From positions 124,001 through 188,000 of the forward strand of contig CAZCSP010000002.1 of NCBI GenBank assembly GCA_964501275.1: 64,000 nucleotides of DNA, written 5' to 3'. This DNA comes from 55-13 sp964501275 (lineage in GTDB: Bacteria > Armatimonadota > Fimbriimonadia > Fimbriimonadales > Fimbriimonadaceae). The position numbers and the translations under genes were made by a program. This document shows positions 24,856 through 33,400 of the stretch, piece after piece (the stretch's first letter is position 1; the number at the start of each line of letters is the position of its first letter). The notes beneath the pieces are model-generated. The model saw only the letters and a program-made list of their open reading frames with translations, was not told where the DNA came from and did not search any database.

Positions 24856-25482
24856 ATGTCCAGTCCCCCGCCTCCTGCAAGGTTAGCCGTCCGCTTCGCT
24901 TCTGATGCTGGCATAGCGGTTGTCATCCGCCGAGGCCCCTCGGAGTGGTGCCAGCTTATCGTCTGGGACTTAAAGACGAACGAGTTCACAAGGGGGCAAT
25001 GGGTTCACGGCCTTGTGCGCTCGGCATCCCTGTCCCCCAATGGCGAACACCTTGCCCTTCAGATACAGGGCAAGGGCAGAGATTACAATCACTACTCGTT
25101 GGTTTCCCGCCCACCTTACTTTACGGCGCTCGCCATCGACTTCGGCCCAGCTAGCTATACCACGATTGCATTCACCAAGAATGGGGAGTTGATCTGGACG
25201 AATCATGTGCCCATCGAATTCCGTGTGGCTAACGAATGTCCGTACAAGGTTGTCCACCGTGACCTCAAGTTCGATGAACTCCCGCGAGGATCGGGGTTGC
25301 CTCGGATTCACTGGGAAGAGTACCAAGACTCGCATGAACTTGACACTCCCGGAGGAAGACAGATTCTGGTTCGGGAAGGGATGATCTACGAGAAGTTGTA
25401 AGATCGGGAGGCACTGCTCTTCAATACGTCAGACGACCACTTCGAGGAGATGAAGACCCCCGACTGGGCTTTGCGATGGTGA
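24856..25482 (+). pseudogene. Hypothetical protein with an in-frame UAA near its 3' end
   Basis: The open part (24856-25401) encodes 181 residues of a soluble protein I do not recognise. It has WD40-like phrases ('CQLIVWDLKTNEFTRGQWVHGLVRSASLSPNGEHLALQI') and ends GMIYEKL. After the TAA at 25399-25401 the same frame continues for 26 codons as DREALLFNTSDDHFEEMKTP then DWALRW and a TGA. That tail reads like a natural C-terminus of hypothetical proteins ending in a 'PDWALRW'-type motif. Options are a nonsense mutation, a sequencing error, or read-through. It starts 1 nt after fabD. If the stop is real, the 181-residue form is the product. Confidence 0.6.
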
Positions 25483-25676
25483 ACGCGCCCCTGCCTGTGT
25501 GGGTGAAAATGTGATCTATCGATCTCAAACTGCGGTTGATTGGGACTCAGCGAGTCATGGAAGGCGCGATTTGTGATTGAGGAATCACATTTCCTGCCTC
25601 TTTAGCTTCCATCCCATTCCACTCGACGAGGAGTCTGCCCATACCATCCGTGCCCGGGCGGAGTCCCTGGCAGATG

Positions 25677-25682
25677 TACAAT
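25677..25682 (+). promoter_or_regulatory. Putative -10 box of fabG
   Basis: TACAAT, 8 nt before the ATG at 25691. A small hairpin (TGTGATT gag GAATCACA area, about 25570-25590) lies upstream and may end the preceding transcript or bind a regulator. Confidence 0.5.
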
Positions 25683-25690
25683 CTTGAGCC

Positions 25691-26422
25691 ATGCGTTTCA
25701 CCGATCAAGTCGTCATCGTCACCGGAGCCAGTCGAGGTATTGGCAAGGAGATCGCCAGGGCGTTTGCCAATGAGGGTGCCATGGTGGCCTGTGTGGCGAC
25801 CAGCGAGGCGGGTGGACAGAAGACGGCGGACGAGATCGGGAACGGCGCGAAGGGCTATGGATGCGACGTTAGCGATTCGGCGGCGGTCGATGCTCTTGTC
25901 GAAGCAGTAGCCAGTGATCTGGGAACCCCCTCCGTTCTGGTCAACAACGCCGGGATCACCAAGGACACGCTGATCCTGCGCATGAAGGATGAGGACTGGG
26001 ATCGGGTGATGCAGGTGAACCTGAAAGGGGCCTTCAACACGATCCGCGCCGTCGCCAAGCCGATGATGAAGGCTCGGTACGGGCGGATCGTGAACATCAG
26101 TAGCGTCATTGGCCTCCACGGTGGCGCAGGCCAGGCCAACTACGCGGCCTCCAAAGCGGGCCTCATCGGTCTCACCCTCGCCACCGCCAAGGAACTAGGT
26201 TCCCGAAACATCACCTGCAACGCCATCGCCCCCGGCTTCATCGAAACCGATATGACCGAGGACCTTCCGGCGGATTTCAAGGAGTACGTCGAGAAAACCG
26301 CACCCGCAGGCCGCCTAGGCAAGCCCGAAGACATCGCCCCCGCCATCCTCTTTCTGGCCTCCGCCGATGCGGCCTATATCACTGGTCAGACGTTGACGGT
26401 GGATGGGGGGCTGTTCCTGTAG
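25691..26422 (+). CDS. fabG: 3-oxoacyl-ACP reductase
   Basis: The 243-residue SDR has the NADPH motif T11-G-A-S-R-G-I-G18, N85-N-A-G, catalytic S138, and Y151-x-x-x-K155 ('YAASKAG'). The ending 'ASADAAYITGQTLTVDGGLFL' is typical of FabG. It reduces 3-ketoacyl-ACP in elongation. It has its own TACAAT box. Its last 44 nt overlap the antisense 3' end of a small gene in the inserted toxin-like cassette. Confidence 0.95.
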   Translation: MRFTDQVVIVTGASRGIGKEIARAFANEGAMVACVATSEAGGQKTADEIGNGAKGYGCDVSDSAAVDALVEAVASDLGTPSVLVNNAGITKDTLILRMKDEDWDRVMQVNLKGAFNTIRAVAKPMMKARYGRIVNISSVIGLHGGAGQANYAASKAGLIGLTLATAKELGSRNITCNAIAPGFIETDMTEDLPADFKEYVEKTAPAGRLGKPEDIAPAILFLASADAAYITGQTLTVDGGLFL

Positions 26423-26570
26423 GATCCGAGGGTCGTTTCGCGGACCGGAGCAAAAGGTCGCGGGTTCGCATTTCGTCGAGTAACCGCAACTTTTCACCAA
26501 ACGGCAACGCGGCAAGACGGCGACGATAAGCCAGCTTTGAAGCCTCAATCTGCTTCAGATCAAAGGTCAT
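26379..26570 (-). CDS. Small protein paired with nucleotidyltransferase
   Basis: 63 residues: MTFDLKQIEASKLAYRRRLA followed by 'ALPFGEKLRLLDEMRTRDLLLRS'. The first 42 residues look like a short helical family that often accompanies single-domain nucleotidyltransferases (from memory, not searched). The last 20 residues (KRPSDPTG onwards) are antisense to the fabG end and may be a non-conserved extension. Its ATG overlaps the nucleotidyltransferase stop by 4 nt (ATGA), so the two are co-translated. It could be the neutralising partner of a toxin-antitoxin-like pair; this is inference. Confidence 0.6.
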   Translation of the reverse strand: MTFDLKQIEASKLAYRRRLAALPFGEKLRLLDEMRTRDLLLRSAKRPSDPTGTAPHPPSTSDQ

Positions 26571-27091
26571 AGGTCAATCTTGGTCTCATTTTTGAACTTA
26601 GCCCATTGCGACTCAAGGCCATGCCTGCCAACAATGTCTTCGAACCGATCTCGGTCAAACTCAGAGGAGTCTAGGAACATCCTGATCCTCTCCTTATCTT
26701 TGGGACGTCCCACCTCAAGCGCGATAGCGGCCAAATACTCCGCAGGCAATAGCCGAACGGGAGTTCCATCCGCATCGACTACTTCGGCCCGGTCAAGCGC
26801 TTCGTCGCCGAGTGCGCCCGGAGGAGCGAGGAATTGGACCGGCCATCCGCCAATGACGGCGTACTCTCCTTCCAGATAATGGCCGCGCTGGGCAAGAAAT
26901 GCGAAGATAGGCCCCGGGTCAATGATGGCTTGATCTGGCTTCGCCTTAAGCCGCACGAAGACATCGACGTCAAGCGTGGAAATAGGTTCTAAGTAGTAAG
27001 TCGCGGCAACCGCCCCACCTAGGGCGTATGTTTCGACGACCCCCTCTTCAGCCATGGCGTGAAGCGTCTGCAGGACATCGCCGATGTTCAA
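26567..27091 (-). CDS. Nucleotidyltransferase superfamily protein (AbiEii-like)
   Basis: 174 residues from a TTG start (MNIGDVLQTLHAMAEEGVV). The polymerase-beta-type core is 'ALGGAVAATYYLEPISTLDVDVFV' (about 22-47): a GG motif followed by paired acidic residues D40 and D42. 'WPVQFLAPPGALGDEALDRAEVVDADG' could supply the third acidic strand. It resembles the AbiEii/MNT group found in toxin-antitoxin and abortive-infection pairs. It is co-translated with the 63-residue protein downstream. It lies inside the fab cluster on the opposite strand and looks like inserted DNA. Confidence 0.75.
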   Translation of the reverse strand: MNIGDVLQTLHAMAEEGVVETYALGGAVAATYYLEPISTLDVDVFVRLKAKPDQAIIDPGPIFAFLAQRGHYLEGEYAVIGGWPVQFLAPPGALGDEALDRAEVVDADGTPVRLLPAEYLAAIALEVGRPKDKERIRMFLDSSEFDRDRFEDIVGRHGLESQWAKFKNETKIDL

Positions 27092-27227
27092 TAGGCACCA
27101 CTCCTAAAGGCGTCAACCATGTTGGTGCGAGTCGGGCATTTGTGAGCGTTATTGGGTTTTTGACTGCCAATCCCCATAGTTCGGATTATAGTTCGCCCGC
27201 CCGCGCAACGCCAAGGCATTCTTCCCC

Positions 27228-27626
27228 TCACACCTCTGCCACCTGAACCGGCAAAACCCGCGCGAAGTGCTGAAAATCGCCGTCGAGGGTCAGAATCTCT
27301 GCCCCCATTCGCACCGATGCCGCACAGATGAGGAAGTCCGTATTCGAGCCTTGAATCCCTGCCGACCGGCACAGCTTGAAAAACTCGGCGGCTCGTTCAT
27401 GGTCCTCTTCACCCAAGGCTGGGCTCGAAAATGCGCGAAGCGCTTGACGAAGCCTCTCAAACTGTTTTTGGTCTCGAATCCCGGCGAGGATCTCCTGCCG
27501 AATCGGATTCAACAAAACAGCTTCGCCATCGTAAATCAAGGCCTGGAGCCTTTCCACCGCCAGCCCGCCTGGCGAATTCCTCCGAAAGAGTTCTGACCAC
27601 ACTGGCGTGTCTACGATCACACTCAT
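27228..27626 (-). CDS. vapC: PIN-domain toxin, VapC family
   Basis: The 132-residue PIN protein (MSVIVDTPVWSELFRRN) has the acidic nuclease set D6, E45, D97 and D115 ('NTDFLICA', 'ILTLDGDF'). VapC toxins cleave RNA, often tRNA or rRNA, and are neutralised by VapB. Its start overlaps the antitoxin stop by 4 nt, the usual VapBC order of antitoxin first. The pair sits between fabG and acpP on the opposite strand, next to the nucleotidyltransferase pair. Confidence 0.9.
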   Translation of the reverse strand: MSVIVDTPVWSELFRRNSPGGLAVERLQALIYDGEAVLLNPIRQEILAGIRDQKQFERLRQALRAFSSPALGEEDHERAAEFFKLCRSAGIQGSNTDFLICAASVRMGAEILTLDGDFQHFARVLPVQVAEV

Positions 27627-27823
27627 GGCGTAGAGCGCTGTACTTTGTAGTCATAGGTAGGATCGAAATCGATTTTGCCTTGGAGCTTCAGTGCCTCGCG
27701 CTGTTGCCGACGGGCCACATACTCCTCCAGAGCCTCCGTCACCGCTTCACGCTTCGTCTTGCGTCCACTCAGTTGGAACGCGAGATGCAGGAGTTCGTCG
27801 TTCAATTTCAAATTGGTCGCCAT
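27623..27823 (-). CDS. vapB: VapB-type antitoxin
   Basis: 66 residues: MATNLKLNDELLHLAFQLSG then 'RKTKREAVTEALEEYVARRQQREALKLQGKIDFDPTYDYK'. The N-terminal half is a ribbon-helix-helix DNA-binding domain (strand 'NLKLND', helices after). The acidic/aromatic C-terminus would wrap VapC. The start at 27823 is preferred to longer frames because it matches the compact family. A 7-bp inverted repeat overlaps the start codon and is a likely autoregulatory operator. Confidence 0.85.
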   Translation of the reverse strand: MATNLKLNDELLHLAFQLSGRKTKREAVTEALEEYVARRQQREALKLQGKIDFDPTYDYKVQRSTP

Positions 27824-27841
27824 GTGTCGATGATGACACAT
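27822..27841. promoter_or_regulatory. Likely VapB operator
   Basis: ATGTGTC GATGAT GACACAT, two 7-nt arms around a 6-nt centre, overlapping the vapB start codon. Antitoxins of this class usually repress their own promoter from such sites. Confidence 0.6.
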
Positions 27842-27901
27842 TAAGAAACGCGCCGCTAGACGAACCCGCTCAATAAGTCCCACCACCGCAAAGATTCGTG
27901 G

Positions 27902-27907
27902 TATCGT
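27902..27907 (+). promoter_or_regulatory. Putative -10 box of acpP
   Basis: TATCGT (preceded by G), 7 nt before the ATG at 27915. Confidence 0.4.
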
Positions 27908-27914
27908 TCCAATC

Positions 27915-28154
27915 ATGTCAGCGGACACACTTGTGCGAGTCAAAAAGGTCACCGTCGAAGAACTGGGCGTGAAGGAAGAAGAAGTCGTTGAATCGGCGTC
28001 CTTCACCGAGGATTTAGGCGCAGACTCTCTCGACGTCGTCGAACTAGTCATGGCTTTTGAAGACGAATTCGGCATCGATATTCCCGATGATGAGGTCGGC
28101 GAGATCAAGACGGTCGGCGACGCCGTGACCTACATCTCGAAGAAGCAGGGATGA
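27915..28154 (+). CDS. acpP: Acyl carrier protein
   Basis: 79 acidic residues with the phosphopantetheine site D37-S38-L39-D40 in 'EDLGADSLDVVELVMAFEDEFGIDIPD'. It carries growing acyl chains in the cytoplasm. Length and composition are typical. The stop overlaps the fabF start by 4 nt (ATGA), giving coupled translation of the two. Confidence 0.97.
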   Translation: MSADTLVRVKKVTVEELGVKEEEVVESASFTEDLGADSLDVVELVMAFEDEFGIDIPDDEVGEIKTVGDAVTYISKKQG

Positions 28155-29404
28155 GCGATCGGCCCGTTCCATCTGGACGGGTCGTCATCACCGGCGTCGG
28201 GGCGGTAACCCCGCTCGGGACGGGGGTAGACAAGTTCTGGCCCCGTCTTTTAGCCGGTGAGAGCGCCGTGGATCGCATCACCCTTCTCGATCCAACCGAG
28301 TACACCACTCAGATCGCCGCGGAGGTCAAAGACTTCGTCGCGGAGGATTGGTTGGATAAGAAGGAGGCTCGACGCATCGACCGCTTCATCGCGTTCGCCT
28401 GCGCCGCCGCCCAGATGGCGATGGACGATTGCGGCATCAAGGTCGACGACGAACTTCGCAACGAGTTCGGCGTTCTGATCGGGTCCGGCATCGGCGGCCT
28501 CACCTACCTTGGTGAGCAGCACCGCCGTCAGGTCGAAGGGGGTCCCAGCAAGGTTTCTCCCTTCCTGGTTCCCTACATGATCCCCGATATGGCCTCCGGC
28601 TACGTCTCGATCCTGCATGGCCTGAAAGGCCCCAACACCTGCGTGGTCACCGCCTGCTCGACCGGAGCCAACGCCATCGGCGACGCCTATCACATCATCA
28701 AGCGCGGCGACGCCATCGCCATGCTGGCCGGGGGTACCGAAGCGCCGATCAACGAGCTTGGCCTCGGCGGATTCTGCGCCGCCCGAGCCATGACTACTCG
28801 CAACGACGATCCCAAGCGCGCCTCCCGACCTTTCGACAAGGAGCGGGACGGATTCGTCATCGGGGAAGGCTCGGCAGTTTTTGTCTTGGAAGACTACGAT
28901 TTCGCTACGAAGCGGGGCGCGAAGATTTATGGCGAGGTGGTCGGCTACGGCATGACCGGCGACGCCTACCATATCACCCAACCCGACCCCGAAGCCGACG
29001 GCGCTTACCGAGCATTGAAGATGGCTCTGCGAACCGCCAACATGGTTCCCGAGCAGATCGGCTACATCAACGCCCATGGCACCTCGACCTACTACAACGA
29101 CAAGGGCGAGACCTACGCCATCAAGCGAGCCTTTGGCGACCACGCCTACAAGATCCCCATCAGCTCCACCAAGTCCATGATTGGGCACACTCTGGGCGCG
29201 GCGGGCGCAATAGAGGCTCTGATCTGCATCCTCGCGATGCGGGACGGCAAACTCCCCCCGACCATCAACTACGAAAATCCCGACCCCGAATGCGACCTTG
29301 ACTACATCCCCAACGTCGCGCGGGAGGCGAAGGTGGATGTGGCCATGTCGAATAGCTACGGCTTCGGCGGCCACAATGTGTCGCTGGTGTTGCGGGCGGG
29401 ATAA
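28151..29404 (+). CDS. fabF: 3-oxoacyl-ACP synthase II
   Basis: The 417-residue KAS-II enzyme has the condensing triad C169 ('VVTACSTGANAIG'), H309 ('INAHGTST') and H346 ('SMIGHTLGAAGAIEA'), plus K341. It elongates acyl-ACP with malonyl-ACP. It is coupled to acpP through an ATGA overlap. The fab cluster order here is fabD, hypothetical, fabG, inserted cassette, acpP, fabF. The stop codon lies in a small inverted repeat at the start of the downstream repeat region. Confidence 0.97.
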   Translation: MSDRPVPSGRVVITGVGAVTPLGTGVDKFWPRLLAGESAVDRITLLDPTEYTTQIAAEVKDFVAEDWLDKKEARRIDRFIAFACAAAQMAMDDCGIKVDDELRNEFGVLIGSGIGGLTYLGEQHRRQVEGGPSKVSPFLVPYMIPDMASGYVSILHGLKGPNTCVVTACSTGANAIGDAYHIIKRGDAIAMLAGGTEAPINELGLGGFCAARAMTTRNDDPKRASRPFDKERDGFVIGEGSAVFVLEDYDFATKRGAKIYGEVVGYGMTGDAYHITQPDPEADGAYRALKMALRTANMVPEQIGYINAHGTSTYYNDKGETYAIKRAFGDHAYKIPISSTKSMIGHTLGAAGAIEALICILAMRDGKLPPTINYENPDPECDLDYIPNVAREAKVDVAMSNSYGFGGHNVSLVLRAG

Positions 29405-29569
29405 GGCGCGGGATCGTGGGATCGCTGAATCGTGAGATCGTGATGTCGTGAATATGTGAACTCGTGAGGATCTCTGAAGAATCTACTGGATAGGCGCCTT
29501 ATCGACTTCCGACTTCACGACATCACGCGCTCACGCAATCACGATCTCACGATCCCGCGCACCCACGAA
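29401..29569. repeat. Nested inverted repeats made of CGTGA/ATCGTGA words
   Basis: 29405-29455 and 29513-29568 are imperfect inverted copies built from 'gatcgtgagatcgtgatgtc'-like words (GCGCGGGATCGTG against CACGATCCCGCGC at the ends). A second pair, ATAAGGCGC (29401) and GCGCCTTAT (29494), starts at the fabF stop. It fills the whole gap to the next gene and could form a long cruciform or act as a terminator. Confidence 0.75.
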
Positions 29570-29570
29570 A

Positions 29571-30371
29571 ATGTTCAACGAGACCCCAACCGAAGCCTGG
29601 CTCCACCGCTACGGATCGACCTCGCCCGACCTCCCCGACTTGGGCAAGTTCCTTAACCACCGCTCCGTTCGCAAATTTAAACCCGACCCGATTCCCGAGG
29701 AGACGCTTCAGGGTCTTGTCGCCGCCGCCCAAAGCGCCGCCACCAGTAGCAACCTCCAACTCTGGAGCGTGGTCAGCGTACAAGACCCGGCGCGGCGGGA
29801 GCGGATCGCCGAGCTTTGCGCCAACCAGAAGCAGGTGCGGGACTGCGCGGTCTACCTCTGCTTCCTCGCCGACCACTATCGCCTGCGCAAAGCCGCCGAG
29901 AGGAAGGGTGAGGCTTGCGAGGGGTTGGGGCATGCCGAGTTTTTCACGATGGCAGTGATCGATGCGGCCCTGGCGGCGGAGAGGTTGGTGTGTGCGGCTG
30001 AGTCCATCGGCCTGGGCATCTGCTACATCGGCGCATTGCGAAACGACGCGGAAGGCGTGAAGCAGTTTCTGGACCTCCCCGAAGGCACGTTCGGTATCTT
30101 CGGCATCTGCCTGGGCTGGCCTGCCGAACCGGTCACCGCCAAGATCAAACCCCGCCTTTCCCAAGACGCCATCTGGTTTCGGGAAACCTACAATCTGGAA
30201 GCCTTGACCGAAGAGTACGACGAACGGATGCGCGAATTTTATGAGTCCGAAGGCATGAAAGGCGACGTCGCCTGGTCCTCCCGATCAGGCCGCCGCGTAG
30301 ACCTGCACCACATGACGGGCCGCGAGACCCTGATGGAGTGGCTAAAAGGGCAAGGGTTCCTCCAACGGTAG
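29571..30371 (+). CDS. NADPH-dependent nitroreductase family oxidoreductase (NfsA/FRP-like)
   Basis: The 266-residue FMN protein has the family start 'FLNHRSVRKFKPDPIPEETLQGLVAAAQSAATSSNLQLWS' (about 27-67), with the FMN-contacting R32-S-V-R-K. 'AAESIGLGICYIGALRNDAEGVKQFLDLP' forms the second half. It reduces nitro compounds, quinones or flavins with NAD(P)H. The ATG follows directly after the long repeat region, so its promoter must lie in the repeat or upstream of it. Confidence 0.88.
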   Translation: MFNETPTEAWLHRYGSTSPDLPDLGKFLNHRSVRKFKPDPIPEETLQGLVAAAQSAATSSNLQLWSVVSVQDPARRERIAELCANQKQVRDCAVYLCFLADHYRLRKAAERKGEACEGLGHAEFFTMAVIDAALAAERLVCAAESIGLGICYIGALRNDAEGVKQFLDLPEGTFGIFGICLGWPAEPVTAKIKPRLSQDAIWFRETYNLEALTEEYDERMREFYESEGMKGDVAWSSRSGRRVDLHHMTGRETLMEWLKGQGFLQR

Positions 30372-30416
30372 CCAGCCCCAACCCCAGATACCCAACACCC
30401 AACGCTTACAAGCGCG

Positions 30417-30422
30417 TATAAC
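30417..30422 (+). promoter_or_regulatory. Putative -10 box of the caspase-family gene
   Basis: TATAAC, 7 nt before the ATG at 30430. Confidence 0.45.
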
Positions 30423-30429
30423 TATCGAC

Positions 30430-33400
30430 ATGCGGTCGCGCCTTTTCGTTGTCTGCCTCTTGCTTGCCGTCGCCAGCGTAGGTGGCGCACAGGTCTCCAA
30501 AGGGAAGCTCGCCCCCCGAGACCTCCCCTTCACCCCTCCCAAGAAGTGGGCTCTGGTCATTGGCGCCAGCGACTATACCGAACTTGGCAAACTCAACTAC
30601 GCCGCCAAAGACGCCCAGGCCTTCGCCGATGTTCTGAAAGAGCGGTTCGACTTCAAGCCGGAAGCGATTGAACTGATCACCGACGACAAAGACTCCGCCT
30701 CCAAGCCCACTGTCGAGCGGATTTCCGCCGCCTTGGACCGCCAATTAAAGGATAGTCGCCTCGATAAGGGCGATCTATTCATTTTCTATTTCTCTGGCCA
30801 CGGGATCGGTACGTCTAAGGGCGATTACCTCATGCCAACGGATGCCACTGCTGCCGACGTCGAGCAATCAGGACAAAACGTTAAGGAGATCGTCCAGAAA
30901 TTCGTTAAAGCCGGCCTGCGCAATGTTCTTGTGATAGTCGACGCTTGCCGTGGCGGAGAGAAAAATACGTTCGGCGAGGAGTTTCGCAAATTAGGGCGAG
31001 AGGCGAACATTGCCGTCATGCTCAGTTGTGAGCCTGGAGCGCGATCCTACGAATATCCCCGACTGGGACACGGTGTTTTCACCAGCCACCTTATCCGAAG
31101 CCTCCGGTCGCCTGATCTTCCCTCTTCAACCACAGGCACACTCTGGGCTTCAACCATTCTCAAGGACATTCAGCAAAAAGTCCCTGAATACACGATCCGG
31201 GATTATCCGTCGAAGCCTCAAACACCGACCGGTTGGGCTGACACGACGATGGATGTTGCGATTGGCCTTTTCCCAGCAAAAGCCACTGTCCGGCTCAAGC
31301 TTGCCGATATTCTTGCGGAAGGGGAACGGCTGGATCAGGGCGAGTATTTGGACTACCTTCGGCGAACCGCCGCTTCCCTCTACGAACAGGACCGGTTTGC
31401 AGAGGCAGTAGATGTATACAAAGCCATTGATAGCCTTCAAAAGCTATCTCCCGTTGAGTCGTATCTCTATGCCAATGCTCTACAAGAAGAAGGGAGGACG
31501 TTTGAAGCCGAGAAGGTTCTGCTCCCCCTCCGAAGAGGCGATAAGGATGATGTCTATACCCACCTGGCCACCTTGTACAGTCCATCCAGGCTTGTCCCTC
31601 CCTCCGAACGCAGGCAGGCGGCGCAAGAACTGTGGCGACTTCGCAAGGAAGAATGGACCGTGCAAGTGGTCTACCCCGCTCTCAGTTCGTACGGTTCGAA
31701 CCATGATGCAAGCGAGTTCATTCAGAACGGTTTGGCTCAAACATCGCTCCATCCCAGGACAGTCCTCTTCTTCCAAGGCTTGGTGTTGGCGAACAAGTCA
31801 GATTGGAAATCGGCAAGAGTGAGCTGGGAGAAGGCCCTGCAAATAGATGGCCCTTATCCGACCAACGACATTTTGCGCCTCCAGATTTACCAAACGTTAG
31901 TTCACCTGAATCAAATAGGCGACATGGAGTTGTTTCTCAAATCCGCCCTCGATAACCCTTCTATTCGCGAAGCATATTGGGCGCTTCTATTGGCCCAGTA
32001 CTACAAAGAAACCGGAAGGATCGACCTGATGATGGGCGCGTTGGAAGTAGCTTTCACCAAGGATATGGAGAGCGACAACCTACTTTGGGCAATGCGGATC
32101 GCGGGAATTCAATACCCTGCGTTTGGCGACAAGATCGTGGAACAGGCTACGAAGAAACCGCACGGTTGGAAGGCGATTCTCGCCAGGGATTGGGTTCAAC
32201 TCGCCGGCAAGGACCCAGCCGCATTTCTTGCTTCCATTCAAGAAAGCAAGAAGTACTGCGACGACGAGTTTGCAGTTCTGTTTGAGTGCCTTCGAGTCCT
32301 AGACAGCATCTTTGACGACGCGCTCGCGATGGGCAAACTCCCGCCTGATCAATACAGCCAGTTTATGGTTGCCTACTCGGCAATACTGGCGGCGGATGTT
32401 AACCAGTTCGGATACCAACCCTATGTCTGGATGCTGTTTAACAAATTCGTAGTCAATGCGGAGAAGTTGGAACAGGCCCAAGCTCTGTACAACCTATACC
32501 TTGGTCCGCGACTAGACGATGGAACGCTCGACCCCCTTCTTCGTGCGCCTTACCTCTTCATCGTCCTCCAAGTCGCCGATGTCAAACGGATCGAACAGCT
32601 TTGGAAACTGGGCGGAATGCCCTCAGCGGACCAGATCGACGCTCAGTGGTTGGTTTCCATGTTCTATGCCACCAAAGGAGATATGGAAAAAGCCAACGCC
32701 CTCCTGCCCACGCTCGCGCCATCCGCTACCTTCGGGCCTGCGGCTGAAGCTTTTCGCGCCTATTTGCAGGTTAAAAGTGGGGCCAAGCCGGAGCTAAAGA
32801 AACTCGCTCAAAAGATGAGCGATAGTCCCAGCGCCATCCATTGGCTGGCCTTGGCCCTGGTAGAGCAAGGGGATTGGGACGCCGCCCTACCGCTTCTGGA
32901 GGAGAACGTGATGCTTCGCCAGCAGGGTTTCTTCTTCCTCCAGGCGAGGGCCACCGAAGCCTACTTCAACCGTCTCCTGGCTCTTGGCCAATCCGAGAAG
33001 GCCAACGAGCTTGCGTACAATGTCTCGCTGTCAGGCTACGGCAATCCGATTTACGCAAAAATCCACTATGGACCACACGCAAAGATCGAGGCCTTCCAGG
33101 GAACGATCGAACTTGAAACGGTCGAGTTTGAGCACCTCCACCAACTTGAGCCAGGCTCGCTTCGATTGACAATCGACGCCGGGGGCAACGTCTCTGGCAG
33201 TTTGGCCAAGAAGGAGGAGGGGCGGCCGGTGGTTGGAAAAGTTGACGCCTTCGGAAACCTTAGAGCAACCTTCAAAGATGGAGACCGCGAGTGGAGCATC
33301 ACTGGCAAGATTGCACCTCCCCCTCTCTACAAGGCTCTATCACACCTCAAGGAAGGCGTCCAGGCATTCCTCTTGCTCGATCCGAAAGGCCAAGCGCGGT

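Noticed and set aside
28250..29374. Large antisense frame opposite fabF
   Set aside because: It is a third-position GC shadow of a clearly coding gene.
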